64,000 nt of DNA from Streptomyces sp. WZ.A104 (GCF_002382885.1 NZ_NWVL01000031.1:1-64000), one strand, 5' to 3'; shown: positions 9,572-18,539, numbered from the stretch's first letter. Numbers and translations: made by a program. Notes: a model not told the origin generated them from the sequence alone.

Positions 9572-9607
9572 GCGCCCCGGTGTGCCCGCGGGGGCTCGGG
9601 CCCGGGC

Positions 9608-10393
9608 TCAGACCGGGGTGACGTACGCCCCGGCGATCCCCCCGTCGACCAGGAAGTCCGTGGCGTTCACGAACGAGGAGTCGTCGCTCGCCAGGAAGGC
9701 GACGGCGGCGGCGATCTCGGTCGGCTCGGCGAACCGGCCCACCGGAATGTGCACAAGACGCCGCGCGGCTCGCTCCGGGTCCTTGGCGAACAGCTCCTGG
9801 AGCAGCGGGGTGTTGACCGGCCCCGGGCAGAGCGCGTTGACGCGGATGCCGTCGCGCGCGAACTGCACCCCCAGCTCGCGCGACATCGCCAGCACCCCGC
9901 CCTTGGACGCGGTGTAGGAGATCTGCGAGGTGGCCGCACCCATCCGGGCCACGAACGAGGCCGTGTTGATGATGGAACCCCTGCCCTGGGCCCGCATGTA
10001 GGGGATGGCCGCCTTGCAGCAGAGGTAGACGGAGGTCAGGTTGACCTCCTGCACCCGCCGCCAGGCCTCAAGACCGGTCTCCAGGATCGAGTCGTCCTCC
10101 GGCGGGGAGATCCCCGCGTTGTTGAACGCGATGTCCACCGAGCCGTAGGTGTCGAACGCCGCCTTGAACAGGGCGTCCACCTGCTCGGCGTCGGTGACGT
10201 CCGTACGGACGAAGAGCCCGGCGGCCTCCTCGGCGGCGGCCTTGCCGCGCTCCTCGTCCACGTCGGCGCAGACGACATGGGCGCCCTCGGCGGCCAGTCG
10301 CCGCACGGTGGCCAGTCCGATGCCGCTGCCGGCTCCGGTGACGACGGCGGTGCGGCCGACCAGGCGGCGGCAGACAGAAGACGTGTCGGTCAT
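9608..10393 (-). CDS. SDR family NAD(P)-dependent oxidoreductase
   Basis: A 261-residue classical short-chain dehydrogenase. It has the cofactor motif TGAGSGIGLA near residues 20-29, NNAG near residue 91 and the catalytic YTASKGG. It starts 5 bases after the aldehyde dehydrogenase stop, third in the glutamine synthetase-ALDH-SDR operon. In the ethanolamine pathway proposed for Streptomyces coelicolor, gamma-glutamylethanolamide must be oxidised from alcohol to aldehyde. This SDR is a good candidate for that step, but that is inference. A general 3-oxoacyl-ACP-reductase-like activity is the fallback. Confidence 0.85.
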   Translation of the reverse strand: MTDTSSVCRRLVGRTAVVTGAGSGIGLATVRRLAAEGAHVVCADVDEERGKAAAEEAAGLFVRTDVTDAEQVDALFKAAFDTYGSVDIAFNNAGISPPEDDSILETGLEAWRRVQEVNLTSVYLCCKAAIPYMRAQGRGSIINTASFVARMGAATSQISYTASKGGVLAMSRELGVQFARDGIRVNALCPGPVNTPLLQELFAKDPERAARRLVHIPVGRFAEPTEIAAAVAFLASDDSSFVNATDFLVDGGIAGAYVTPV

Positions 10394-10398
10394 GGTGC

Positions 10399-11781
10399 TC
10401 AGGCCTCCGTGCTGATGAAGACGTTCTTGGTTTCGGTGAAGGCGGCCAGGGCGTCGGGGCCGAGCTCACGGCCCAGACCCGACTGCTTGTAACCGCCGAA
10501 AGGGGTCGAATAGCGCACGCTGGAGTGCGAGTTGACGGACAGGTTGCCCGCCCGCAGACCCTGGCCGACGCGGAGCGCGCGGCCGATGTCCCGGGTCCAG
10601 ACCGAGCCCGCCAGCCCGTAGTCGGTCGCGTTGGCGAGGCGCACGGCGTCCTGTTCGTCCTCGAACGGCAGGACCACCGCGACCGGCCCGAAGACCTCCT
10701 CGACGGCCACCGGCGCATCGGGCGAGACCCCGGCGAGGACGGTCGGCGGATACCAGAACCCGGGCCCCTCGGGCGCCTTGCCGAGGAAGGTACGTACGCC
10801 GTCGGCGCCCCGGCCGCCGTCGACGAACCCCGCCACCCGGTCCCGCTGGACGGCCGAGATCAGCGGGCCCATCTGGGTCCTCTCGTCGGCCGGGTCGCCC
10901 ACCACGACGGCGGCCACGGCGGGGACGAGCAGGTCGAGGAAGCGGTCGTACACGGACCGCTCGACCAGGATGCGGGTGCGGGCACAGCAGTCCTGGCCCG
11001 CGTTGTCCAGGAAGGACAGGGGGGCGGCGGCCGCCGCGGCCGCCACGTCGGCGTCCGCGAAGACGAGGTTGGGACTCTTGCCGCCCAGCTCCAGGGTGAG
11101 CCGCTTCACGCGCTCGGCGCACCGGGTCATGATGTGCTTCCCGGTCCGGGTGGAGCCGGTGAAGACGATCTTCGCGACGCCTGGGTGCTCGACCAGGGCG
11201 CTCCCGGCCACCGGCCCCTCGCCGGGCAGCACCTGGAAGAGACCCTCGGGAAGACCTGCCTCCAGGGCGAGTTCGGCCAGCCGGAGAGCGGTCAGCGGGG
11301 TCGTCTCGGCGGGCTTGAGGAGGACGGCGTTGCCCGCGGCGAGCGCCGGGGCCAGCCCCCAGGCGGCGATCGGCATCGGGAAGTTCCACGGGGCGATCAC
11401 ACCGATGACGCCGAGCGGCTCCAGGACCGTGAAGTCGATGCCACCCGCCACCGGGATCTGCCGGCCGAGCAGCCGCTCCGCCCCGCCCGCGCTGTAGTCG
11501 AGGAGATCGCGGACGTTGCCCGCCTCCCAACGGGCGTTGCCGATGGTGTGGCCCGCCTCGCGGACCTCCAACTGGGCCAGTTCCTCGATGTGTTCGTCGA
11601 CGACGGCGGCGAAGCGGCGTAGCAGCCGGGCCCGGTCGGCGGGCGCGGCGGCCGCCCAGGGGCGCTGGGCGGCGGCGGCGCGGGTGACGGCCGCGTCCAC
11701 GTCGGCGGCGGAGGCGGCGGGGACGGTGGCGATGAGCTCGGCGGTCGCCGGGTTGAGGACATCCAGGGTGGGCTGGGACAC
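10399..11781 (-). CDS. NAD-dependent aldehyde dehydrogenase
   Basis: A 460-residue ALDH-superfamily enzyme. It shows LELGGKSPN with the catalytic Glu, the active-site Cys in NAGQDCCARTR and the C-terminal PFGGYKQSGLGRE signature. It follows the glutamine synthetase-like gene by 40 bases and precedes the SDR by 5. In gamma-glutamylated amine catabolism, such enzymes oxidise the gamma-glutamyl aldehyde to the acid, as PuuC does in putrescine use. The expected product here would be gamma-glutamylglycine if the substrate is ethanolamine. Confidence 0.9.
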   Translation of the reverse strand: MSQPTLDVLNPATAELIATVPAASAADVDAAVTRAAAAQRPWAAAAPADRARLLRRFAAVVDEHIEELAQLEVREAGHTIGNARWEAGNVRDLLDYSAGGAERLLGRQIPVAGGIDFTVLEPLGVIGVIAPWNFPMPIAAWGLAPALAAGNAVLLKPAETTPLTALRLAELALEAGLPEGLFQVLPGEGPVAGSALVEHPGVAKIVFTGSTRTGKHIMTRCAERVKRLTLELGGKSPNLVFADADVAAAAAAAPLSFLDNAGQDCCARTRILVERSVYDRFLDLLVPAVAAVVVGDPADERTQMGPLISAVQRDRVAGFVDGGRGADGVRTFLGKAPEGPGFWYPPTVLAGVSPDAPVAVEEVFGPVAVVLPFEDEQDAVRLANATDYGLAGSVWTRDIGRALRVGQGLRAGNLSVNSHSSVRYSTPFGGYKQSGLGRELGPDALAAFTETKNVFISTEA

Positions 11782-11821
11782 GTACGGACCTCGATCGGGA
11801 GTGGTCGTGGTGACGGGCGGG

Positions 11822-13186
11822 TCAGAGGCGTTCGAAGGAGCGGCGCAGCTCCCAGTCGGTCACCGCCGCGTCGTACGCGGCGAGTTCGACGCGGGCCATG
11901 TTGAGGTAGTGCGCCACGACCTCCTCGCCGAACGCCTCCTTGGCGATGGGGCTGGCCTCCCACAGCTCGGCCGCCTCGCGCAGGGTCGTCGGCACCTGGT
12001 CGTAGTCCCCGGTGTACGCGTTGCCCGTGCAGGCCTCGGGGAGCGGCAGCCGTTGCTGGACCCCGTACAGGCCGGCGGCGACCAGTCCGGCCACCGCGAG
12101 GTGCGGGTTGACGTCGCCGCCGGGCAGCCGGTTCTCGAAGCGCGTCGAGCGCCCGTGGCCGACGACCCGTAGGGCGCAGGTGCGGTTGTCGACGCCCCAG
12201 GCGACGGCGGTGGGGGCGAAGGAGCCGGGCTGGAAGCGTTTGTAGGAGTTGATGTTGGGCGCGTAGAGGAGGGAGAAGTCCCGCAGGGCGGCCAGCTGAC
12301 CGGCCAGGAAGTGGCGCATCAGCTCCGACATGCCGTCCGGGCCGTCCCCCGCCATCGCGTTCTCGCCGTTCTCGTCGGTGAGCGAGAGGTGGATGTGGCA
12401 GGAGTTGCCCTCGCGCTCGTCGTACTTGGCCATGAAGGTCAGCGACACGCCTTCCTGGGCCGCGATCTCCTTGGCGCCCGTCTTGTAGACGGCGTGCTGG
12501 TCGCAGGTGGTCAGCGCCTCGTCGTAACGGAAGACGATCTCGTGCTGGCCCGGATTGCACTCGCCCTTGGCGGACTCGACGGTCAGCCCGGCCTCCTGCA
12601 TCTCGTTGCGGATGCGGCGCAGCAGCGGCTCGATGCGGCCGGTGCCGAGGATCGAGTAGTCGATGTTGTACTGGTTGGCCGGGGTGAGTCCGCGGTAGTC
12701 GCGGTCCCAGGCCTCCTCGTAGCTGTCCCGGAAGACGATGAACTCCAGCTCCGTGCCGACCTGCGCCGTGTAGCCGAGCTCCGCCAGCCGGTCGAGCTGG
12801 CGGCGCAGGATCTGGCGCGGCGCGGCCACGACCGGGCTGCCGTCGTGCCAGGCCAGATCCGCGATCAGCAGGGCCGTGCCCTCGTGCCAGGGGACGGGGC
12901 GCAGGGTGGCGGCGTCCGGGACCATGCCGAAGTCGCCGTAGCCGTTCTCCCACGAGGACATCGCATAGCCGTCGACGGTCCGCATCTCGGTGTCCACTGC
13001 CAGCAGGTAGTTGCAGCCCTCGGTACCGTGCTCCAGCACCTCGTCCAGGAAGAACCCGGCCGCGAACCGCTTCCCCTGGAGCCGCCCCTGCATGTCCGGG
13101 AAGGCCAGCACCACGGTGTCTATCGACCCGTCCGCGACGCGTGAGCGGAGCTCGTCGACGCCGAGCGGGGGTGTGCGGTCTGCCAC
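11822..13186 (-). CDS. Glutamine synthetase-like gamma-glutamyl ligase (GlnA4/GlnA3 type)
   Basis: A 454-residue GS-fold protein. It has beta-grasp and catalytic barrel motifs, including VGTELEFIVF, the metal-binding GNSCHIHLSL and the ATP-region Arg segment FENRLPGGDVNPHLA. It differs from true GlnA in the acceptor-binding parts and in its catabolic context. The GTG at 13184-13186 was chosen because a perfect AAGGAGG lies just upstream. The flanking ethanolamine-type permease, SDR, ALDH and gamma-glutamyl hydrolase point to the GlnA4 role described in S. coelicolor: ATP-dependent ligation of glutamate to ethanolamine. A polyamine substrate (GlnA3 type) remains possible. Confidence 0.85.
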   Translation of the reverse strand: MADRTPPLGVDELRSRVADGSIDTVVLAFPDMQGRLQGKRFAAGFFLDEVLEHGTEGCNYLLAVDTEMRTVDGYAMSSWENGYGDFGMVPDAATLRPVPWHEGTALLIADLAWHDGSPVVAAPRQILRRQLDRLAELGYTAQVGTELEFIVFRDSYEEAWDRDYRGLTPANQYNIDYSILGTGRIEPLLRRIRNEMQEAGLTVESAKGECNPGQHEIVFRYDEALTTCDQHAVYKTGAKEIAAQEGVSLTFMAKYDEREGNSCHIHLSLTDENGENAMAGDGPDGMSELMRHFLAGQLAALRDFSLLYAPNINSYKRFQPGSFAPTAVAWGVDNRTCALRVVGHGRSTRFENRLPGGDVNPHLAVAGLVAAGLYGVQQRLPLPEACTGNAYTGDYDQVPTTLREAAELWEASPIAKEAFGEEVVAHYLNMARVELAAYDAAVTDWELRRSFERL

Positions 13187-13215
13187 GGGATGCCTCCTTG
13201 GGTGAACCGGGAGCC

Positions 13216-13239
13216 ATAAGGTATGACAGAGAACCATTG
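13216..13239. promoter_or_regulatory. Candidate FadR-type operator in the divergent glnA4-like/regulator promoter
   Basis: An imperfect inverted repeat, ATAAGGT-N10-ACCATTG, lies in the 73-base spacer between the divergent GTG starts at 13186 and 13260. The same architecture, perfect there, occurs before the permease at 14136-14159. Autoregulation by the adjacent FadR-type protein is inferred. Confidence 0.5.
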
Positions 13240-13259
13240 CTTGGGAAGGGGATTCGCCA

Positions 13260-14069
13260 GTGGTCACCAGAAGGAGAACCGACGGCACCCGTCCGGCGGT
13301 CGAGGAGGGCGCTCCCGGTGCCGGCGGAGCGGTGGCGGGCGGGGGAGCGGCCAAGGGCGGCTCCGGCCCGCTGGCCTCCGTCCTGCGGCCCGTGCGCGCG
13401 GGCAACGGCTTCGAGGAGACCCTTGAGCAGGTCCTGCAACTGCTCCGCCTCGGCCTCGTCCCGCCCGGCGGCCGGCTGCCCGCCGAGCGCGAACTCGCCC
13501 AGCACCTGGGCGTCAGCCGGGTAACCCTGCGCGAGGTGCTCAAGGTCCTCCAGGACCAGGGCATGGTGGAGAGCCGGCGCGGCCGCTACGGCGGGACGTT
13601 CGTCCTGCCGCGCACCAGTGGCGCCGACGGCAGCGACGAACTGCGGCGCCGGGTGGCGGCCGTCGACGTGGAGGACACCCTGCGCTTCCGCGAGGTCCTG
13701 GAGACCGGGGCCGCCGGGCTCTGCGCCGACGGCCTCGCGGCGGACGGGGCCGCCCGGCTGCGGGCGGCCCTGGAAGCCACCCAGGGTGCCCGGCTGGATG
13801 ACTACCGCCGTCAGGACACCCTGCTCCACCTCACCCTCGCCGAGCTCTCCGGCTCCCGCTCGCTCGCGGCCCGGTACGCCTCCGTCCGGGCGACCCTCAA
13901 CGAACTGCTCGACTGCATCCCCCTGCTGGTGCGCAACCTGGAGCACTCCCAGCAGCAGCACGCGGCCGTCGTCGAGGCGGTGCTCGACCGGGACGCGGAG
14001 GCGGCCCGCGAGATGATGCGCGAGCACTGCGGCGGTACGGCGGCGCTGCTGCGCGGCTTCCTGGCCTGA
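13260..14069 (+). CDS. FadR/GntR-family transcriptional regulator
   Basis: A 269-residue protein. After a Gly/Ala-rich N-terminal extension of about 40 residues comes a GntR winged helix-turn-helix (about 50-115, LPAERELAQHLGVSRVTLRE). An all-helical FCD/FadR effector domain follows (about 130-265), with His residues in LLHLTLAELSG that could bind metal. It is divergent from the gamma-glutamyl ligase operon and upstream of the permease. It is probably the local repressor or activator of amine catabolism. Start is GTG with a GGGAAGGGG-like site 10 bases upstream. Confidence 0.85.
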   Translation: MVTRRRTDGTRPAVEEGAPGAGGAVAGGGAAKGGSGPLASVLRPVRAGNGFEETLEQVLQLLRLGLVPPGGRLPAERELAQHLGVSRVTLREVLKVLQDQGMVESRRGRYGGTFVLPRTSGADGSDELRRRVAAVDVEDTLRFREVLETGAAGLCADGLAADGAARLRAALEATQGARLDDYRRQDTLLHLTLAELSGSRSLAARYASVRATLNELLDCIPLLVRNLEHSQQQHAAVVEAVLDRDAEAAREMMREHCGGTAALLRGFLA

Positions 14070-14135
14070 GACCCGGGAAGCGAATCCGTAACCGCTCTTT
14101 GACGCACGCCCCTTGCCATGCGTCCCGATGTTCCA

Positions 14136-14159
14136 CAAAGGTGTGCCGACGAACCTTTG
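14136..14159. promoter_or_regulatory. Candidate FadR-type operator upstream of the permease
   Basis: A perfect inverted repeat, CAAAGGT-N10-ACCTTTG, sits 48 bases before the permease start in the 137-base gap after the regulator gene. It matches the arrangement at 13216-13239, so one regulator probably binds both. Confidence 0.55.
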
Positions 14160-14206
14160 ATCGACGCAGTTCCACCGGTGAAGTCGACACACATCTGGAG
14201 CACCTG

Positions 14207-15685
14207 ATGGCTCAGGAAACCGAAACACCCGCAGGTCCACCCGGCGACGCGAGTACGGGAACGGCCGACGCCTCCGGCACCACCGCGTATCTCCACCGCC
14301 GGACCCTGCGCCGGGGCAGCGCCGGGTGGCTGCTGCTGACCGGGCTCGGCGTCGCCTATGTCGTCTCCGGCGACTTCTCCGGCTGGAACATCGGCCTCTC
14401 CAAGGGAGGCTTCGGCGGACTCGCCGTCGCCACACTCCTCATGGGCGTCATGTACGCCTGCCTCGTCTTCGCCCTGGCCGAACTCTCCGCCATCCTCCCC
14501 ACGGCGGGCGGCGGCTACGGATTCGCCCGGCGCGCGCTCGGCACCTGGGGCGGCTTCCTCACCGGCACGGCCATCCTCATCGAGTACATCCTCGCCCCGG
14601 CCGCCATCTCCCTCTTCATCGGCGACTACGTCGAGTCGCTCGGCCTGTTCGGGCTCACCTCCGGCTGGCCCGTCTACCTCGCCTGTTTCGCGATCTTCAT
14701 CGGCATCCACCTCTGGGGCGTCGGCGAGGCACTGCGCTTCAGCCTGGTGGTGACCGCCATCGCGGTGGCGGCCCTCCTCATCTTCGCCGTCGGCGCGTTC
14801 ACCGAGTTCGACGCGGGACGCCTCAACGACATCCCGGCGGACGCCTCCGCCTTCGGCTCCTCCTCGTGGCTGCCGTACGGACTCCTCGGCATCTGGGCCG
14901 CCTTCCCCTTCGGCATGTGGTTCTTCCTCGGCGTGGAGGGCGTGCCGCTCGCGGCCGAGGAGGCCAAGGACCCGGTCCGCTCGATGCCGAAGGCTCTGGC
15001 CATCTCGCTCGCCGTGCTGGTCTTCCTCGCCCTCATCACCTTCGTCTCCGCCACCGGCGCCCAGGGCGCCAACGCCATCAAGGAGGCCGGGAACCCGCTG
15101 GTGGTCGCGCTCCAGGGCAGCGGCGAGCCGACCGTCCTGAGCCGCTTCGTCAACTACGCGGGCCTCGCGGGCCTGGTCGCCTCCTTCTTCTCCCTGATCT
15201 TCGCGGGCTCCCGTCAGCTGTTCGCCCTCTCCCGGGCGGGCTACCTCCCCCGCTTCCTCTCCCTGACCAACCACCGCAAGTCCCCCTACCTCGGGCTGCT
15301 GATCCCCGGAGCCATCGGGTTCACGCTCGCCGCCTGGAGCGGCAACGGCGGCCGGATGCTGAACGTCGCCGTCTTCGGTGCCACCATCAGCTACGCCCTC
15401 ATGGCCCTCTCCCATATCGTGCTGCGCCGCCGCGAACCGGACCTGCCACGCCCCTACCGCACCCCCGGCGGCGCCCTCACCTCCTCGGTCGCCTTCGTTC
15501 TGGCATGCTCGGCGCTGGTGGCGACCTTCCTGGTGGACCGCGACGCGGCCTTCATCGCGCTCGGTGTGTACGCGGTGGCGCTCGCCTACTTCGCCTTCTA
15601 CAGCCGCCACCGCCTGGTCGCCGGAGCGCCGGAGGAGGAGTTCGCCGCCCTCGCGGCGGCCGAGGCGGAACTCGCCCGCCACTGA
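14207..15685 (+). CDS. APC-superfamily amino acid/ethanolamine permease
   Basis: A 492-residue protein with about twelve hydrophobic segments. The first segment reads GVAYVVSGDFSGWNIGLSKG, very like ethanolamine permeases (Eat family) and less like general amino acid permeases. A 40-residue polar N-terminal tail precedes it. Start ATG at 14207 follows a TGGAG site; upstream in-frame codons overlap the inverted repeat. The gene lies between the FadR-type regulator and the gamma-glutamyl hydrolase. It would import the amine that the GS-like enzyme glutamylates. Confidence 0.85.
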   Translation: MAQETETPAGPPGDASTGTADASGTTAYLHRRTLRRGSAGWLLLTGLGVAYVVSGDFSGWNIGLSKGGFGGLAVATLLMGVMYACLVFALAELSAILPTAGGGYGFARRALGTWGGFLTGTAILIEYILAPAAISLFIGDYVESLGLFGLTSGWPVYLACFAIFIGIHLWGVGEALRFSLVVTAIAVAALLIFAVGAFTEFDAGRLNDIPADASAFGSSSWLPYGLLGIWAAFPFGMWFFLGVEGVPLAAEEAKDPVRSMPKALAISLAVLVFLALITFVSATGAQGANAIKEAGNPLVVALQGSGEPTVLSRFVNYAGLAGLVASFFSLIFAGSRQLFALSRAGYLPRFLSLTNHRKSPYLGLLIPGAIGFTLAAWSGNGGRMLNVAVFGATISYALMALSHIVLRRREPDLPRPYRTPGGALTSSVAFVLACSALVATFLVDRDAAFIALGVYAVALAYFAFYSRHRLVAGAPEEEFAALAAAEAELARH

Positions 15686-15744
15686 ACCCGTCCGCACCCT
15701 TGCGGCCGTCGACGCGATCCCCCCGACCCGAAGGAGTACGTTCC

Positions 15745-16485
15745 ATGTCCCGGCCCGTCATCGGCATCAGCACCTACCAGGACCCGGCCCGCTGGGGTGT
15801 GTGGGAGATGCCCGCGGTGCTGCTGCCCGCCGCTTATCCGCGCCTCGTCCGGGCGGCGGGCGGCCTCGCGGTCCTGCTCCCGCCCGATGACGCGGCGGAC
15901 GCGGCCCGGGAGACCGTCGCGGCCCTGGACGGACTGGTCATCGCGGGCGGCGCGGACGTCGAACCGGCCCGCTACGGCGCGGCCCCCGACCCCCGTACCG
16001 GCCCCCCGGCCCGCGAACGCGACGCCTGGGAACTGGCCCTGATCGGGGCCGCGATCGAGCAGCGCATCCCGCTGCTCGGCATCTGCCGCGGTATGCAGCT
16101 GCTGAACGTCGCCCGCGGCGGCACCCTGCACCAGCACCTCGACGACCACACCGGCGGCCCCGGCGTCTTCGGCCGCCACCCGGTGACCCCGGTACCCGGT
16201 ACGGCGTACGCGGACGCCGTACCGGAGACGGCCGTGGTGCCCGCGTACCACCACCAGGCGGTCGACCGCCTGGGCGCGGGCCTGACTGCCTCCGCCCACG
16301 CCCCGGACGGAACGGTGGAGGCCCTGGAGCTCCCCGGCCACGAAAGCCTGGTGCTCGGCGTCCAGTGGCACCCCGAGATGGGCGAGGACACCCGGGTCAT
16401 GACGGCCCTGGTCGAGGCGGCCCGCCGCGGCTCGCGCACACCGGGTGCCGGAGCACCCGCCGATGTGGCGGTCGCCGTCTCCTGA
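15745..16485 (+). CDS. Gamma-glutamyl-gamma-aminobutyrate hydrolase family protein (peptidase C26, PuuD-like)
   Basis: A 246-residue class I glutamine-amidotransferase-fold hydrolase. The nucleophile Cys lies in LLGICRGMQLLNV, and the His-Glu pair in VQWHPEMG. The N-terminus PVIGISTYQDP is typical of PuuD. An AAGGAG site lies 8 bases before the ATG. It closes the pathway by releasing glutamate from the gamma-glutamylated product (expected gamma-glutamylglycine for ethanolamine). Its stop lies 9 bases from the convergent next gene. Confidence 0.9.
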   Translation: MSRPVIGISTYQDPARWGVWEMPAVLLPAAYPRLVRAAGGLAVLLPPDDAADAARETVAALDGLVIAGGADVEPARYGAAPDPRTGPPARERDAWELALIGAAIEQRIPLLGICRGMQLLNVARGGTLHQHLDDHTGGPGVFGRHPVTPVPGTAYADAVPETAVVPAYHHQAVDRLGAGLTASAHAPDGTVEALELPGHESLVLGVQWHPEMGEDTRVMTALVEAARRGSRTPGAGAPADVAVAVS

Positions 16486-16494
16486 CGCGACCGG

Positions 16495-17157
16495 TCAGCG
16501 GCGGGTGTCGGGGAGGTACGGGGAGGGGGCCGCCTCGGTCAACTCCCCGACGAGGAACGGCCGGATGCCCTTGTCCCGCAGGGCGTCCAGCCAGGCTTCG
16601 CGGGCACGGTCCAGGGTGTCCGCCCGGAGGGGAGCGGCCGACGGCCCGTCCGCCGACTGCCTCGCCGCCGTGCGGTAGAGGGCGACGATACTGATCAGGG
16701 ACGCGGCCGCCGCGACCGAAAGGCTGATCCAGCCGACGCCGACGAGGGTGCCGGACAGCGCGGGCAGGCTCTCGGCGAAGCGCAGCGCGTAACCGAGGAG
16801 CAGGAACGTGGCCGCGGCGACGGCGGCGAGCACCGGCGTCAGCACCCCGAGCACCGCCAGCACCCCGGCCCCCGGCCGCTCCTGGTCACCCGGCCCGGAC
16901 AGCGGCGCCGCCCTGACGCCGTGCCGGGCGCCCAGGGTCTCCTGCCGCAGGACCGCGTAACGGCGGTACTCGGTGTCCGCGGCGGCGGCCGTGCGCGGGG
17001 CGGCCTCCAGCGCCAGGGTGCGCAGCCGGCCGACGGGCACTCCTGACCGTTCGAGCAGCTGCTGGATCTCGGGACCGTTGATGACCTCGTCGAGCGCGCT
17101 CGTGTAGTCGGATCTGTCCTCGTCCTCGAAGTCCCCGGACCGGGAAGGCCTGCGCAT
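16495..17157 (-). CDS. Hypothetical membrane protein with two transmembrane segments
   Basis: A 220-residue protein with an acidic N-terminus and a helical region (LDEVINGPEIQQLLERSGVP). Two hydrophobic segments lie at about 108-130 and 139-160, and a soluble C-terminal tail follows. The ATG at 17155-17157 was chosen over one 21 bases upstream because GAGGGA lies just before it. No family is recognised. It lies beside the TerD genes, transcribed the same way, but a 93-base gap makes co-transcription uncertain. Confidence 0.7.
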   Translation of the reverse strand: MRRPSRSGDFEDEDRSDYTSALDEVINGPEIQQLLERSGVPVGRLRTLALEAAPRTAAAADTEYRRYAVLRQETLGARHGVRAAPLSGPGDQERPGAGVLAVLGVLTPVLAAVAAATFLLLGYALRFAESLPALSGTLVGVGWISLSVAAAASLISIVALYRTAARQSADGPSAAPLRADTLDRAREAWLDALRDKGIRPFLVGELTEAAPSPYLPDTRR

Positions 17158-17250
17158 ACTGTCCCTCAGTCGATACATCGATACGTCGCTGTACAGCGGT
17201 GCGCCGACCCGGTGGCTGCCCTCCGGGCCGGCGCGGTGAAGCCGGTGGAA

Positions 17251-17832
17251 CTACAGGTGCTGTGCGACCGCGGGCATGAGGTCCTGGAACGTGCGCCCGT
17301 CCGCCGCCGCTCCGATGGCGGTCATCTGCCAGCCCGCGCCCGCCCGCTGGACCTTGGCCATGATCTGCGCGGTGTGCCGTCCGCCCCCGGTCAGGGTGTA
17401 GCGGGCCAGCTCCTGTCCGTTGCTCTCGTCGACCAGTCGGCAGAAGGCGGCCTCGACCTCCTCGAAGGTCTGGCCGGTGAACGAGTTCACCGTGAAGACG
17501 ATCTGGTCCACATGGGCGGGCACACGCCGCAGGTCGACGACGATGGACTCGTCGTCGCCGCCCTCGCCCGCCCCGCCCACCCGGTTGTCCCCGGTGTGCT
17601 GGACCGAACCGTCATCGCTGGTCAGGTGCTGGAAGAAGACCACGTCCTGCGGCTGACCGCCCGCGAAGAGCACCGCCGAGGCATCCAGATCGATGTCGCG
17701 GGCGGTCAGCCGGGCCAGGAACCCCTTGCGGGGAGCGGACTTCCAGCCCAGACCCATCCGCACGACGCCGAGTTCGCCGCCGCCGGACTTGGTGAGACTG
17801 ACCTGCTGGCCCTTGGTGAGGTTGATCGTCAT
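17251..17832 (-). CDS. TerD-family protein
   Basis: A 193-residue TerD-fold protein. It starts with the family signature MTINLTKGQQVSLTK and has the calcium-binding stretch DIDLDASAVLF plus the HTGDN and DDESI motifs of the second Ca2+ site. TerD proteins are cytosolic, bind Ca2+ and belong to tellurite/stress response systems. In Streptomyces they affect differentiation. It is the downstream member of a TerD pair, 77 bases after the first, probably transcribed from the BlaI-boxed promoter at 18516-18539. The C-terminal part (KVQRAGAGWQMTAIGAAADG) is intact. Confidence 0.92.
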   Translation of the reverse strand: MTINLTKGQQVSLTKSGGGELGVVRMGLGWKSAPRKGFLARLTARDIDLDASAVLFAGGQPQDVVFFQHLTSDDGSVQHTGDNRVGGAGEGGDDESIVVDLRRVPAHVDQIVFTVNSFTGQTFEEVEAAFCRLVDESNGQELARYTLTGGGRHTAQIMAKVQRAGAGWQMTAIGAAADGRTFQDLMPAVAQHL

Positions 17833-17909
17833 GGTTCCGCCTTCGGTGCCTGGTGCTGATGCCTGTGTTGCTGGACTTCGTGTGGTGTGCGTGTCCGGAG
17901 CCCGGCGGC

Positions 17910-18485
17910 TCAGAGACTGACCCCGAAGTCGGCGACGATGCCGCTGAGCCCGGAGGCGTAACCCTGCCCGACCGCACGGAACTTCCACTCCGCGCCGTGC
18001 CGGTACAGCTCGCCGAAGACCATGGCGGTCTCGGTGGAGGCGTCCTCGCTCAGGTCGTAGCGGGCGATCTCCGCGCCGCCCGCCTGGTTCACCACGCGGA
18101 TGTAGGCGTTGCGGACCTGGCCGAAGCTCTGCCCGCGGCCCTCCGCCTCGTGGATGGAGACCGGGAACACGATCTTCGCGACGGTCGCGGGCACCGCGGA
18201 GAGGTCGACCTTGACGATCTCGTCGTCGCCCTCGCCCTCACCGGTGAGGTTGTCCCCGGTGTGCTCGACCGAGCCGTCGGGGCTCTTCAGGTTGTTGTAG
18301 AAGATGAAGTGCTCGTTCGACAGGACCTTGCCGGCCTCGTCGCAGAGCAGCGCGCTCGCGTCCAGGTCGTAGTCCGTGCCGGTCGTGGTGCGGACGTCCC
18401 AGCCGAGACCGACGAGGATCGCGGTCAGACCGGGGGCTTCCTTGCTCAGCGAGACATTTCCGCCCTTGGCCAGACTCACGCCCAT
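17910..18485 (-). CDS. TerD-family protein
   Basis: A 191-residue TerD protein with the family start [19 protein letters not shown]. It has [28 protein letters not shown] (Ca2+ ligands) and the C-terminal [17 protein letters not shown], all close to TerD/TerE consensus. The ATG at 18483-18485 has an AGGGAG site upstream. A near-perfect BlaI-type palindrome lies 31 bases upstream, so expression is probably repressed by the divergent BlaI-family protein. Confidence 0.94.
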   Translation of the reverse strand: MGVSLAKGGNVSLSKEAPGLTAILVGLGWDVRTTTGTDYDLDASALLCDEAGKVLSNEHFIFYNNLKSPDGSVEHTGDNLTGEGEGDDEIVKVDLSAVPATVAKIVFPVSIHEAEGRGQSFGQVRNAYIRVVNQAGGAEIARYDLSEDASTETAMVFGELYRHGAEWKFRAVGQGYASGLSGIVADFGVSL

Positions 18486-18515
18486 GATGTTCTCCCTTGT
18501 ACGGTGACGGGTGGT

Positions 18516-18539
18516 CAAATCTACAGCACTGTAGATTTG
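18516..18539. promoter_or_regulatory. BlaI/CopY-type operator between terD and blaI-like genes
   Basis: A perfect palindrome with 11-base arms, CAAATCTACAG and its complement, around a CA centre. The core TACAG-NN-CTGTA matches the TACA/TGTA operators of the BlaI/MecI/CopY family. It lies between the divergent TerD gene (18485) and the BlaI-family gene (18671). Related boxes occur at 20502-20517 and 23444-23459. Confidence 0.8.

Noticed and set aside
17185-17200. CTGTACAG palindrome upstream of the 16495-17157 gene as a fourth BlaI box
   Set aside because: The half-sites are inverted relative to the TACAG-NN-CTGTA boxes and the flanks do not match.
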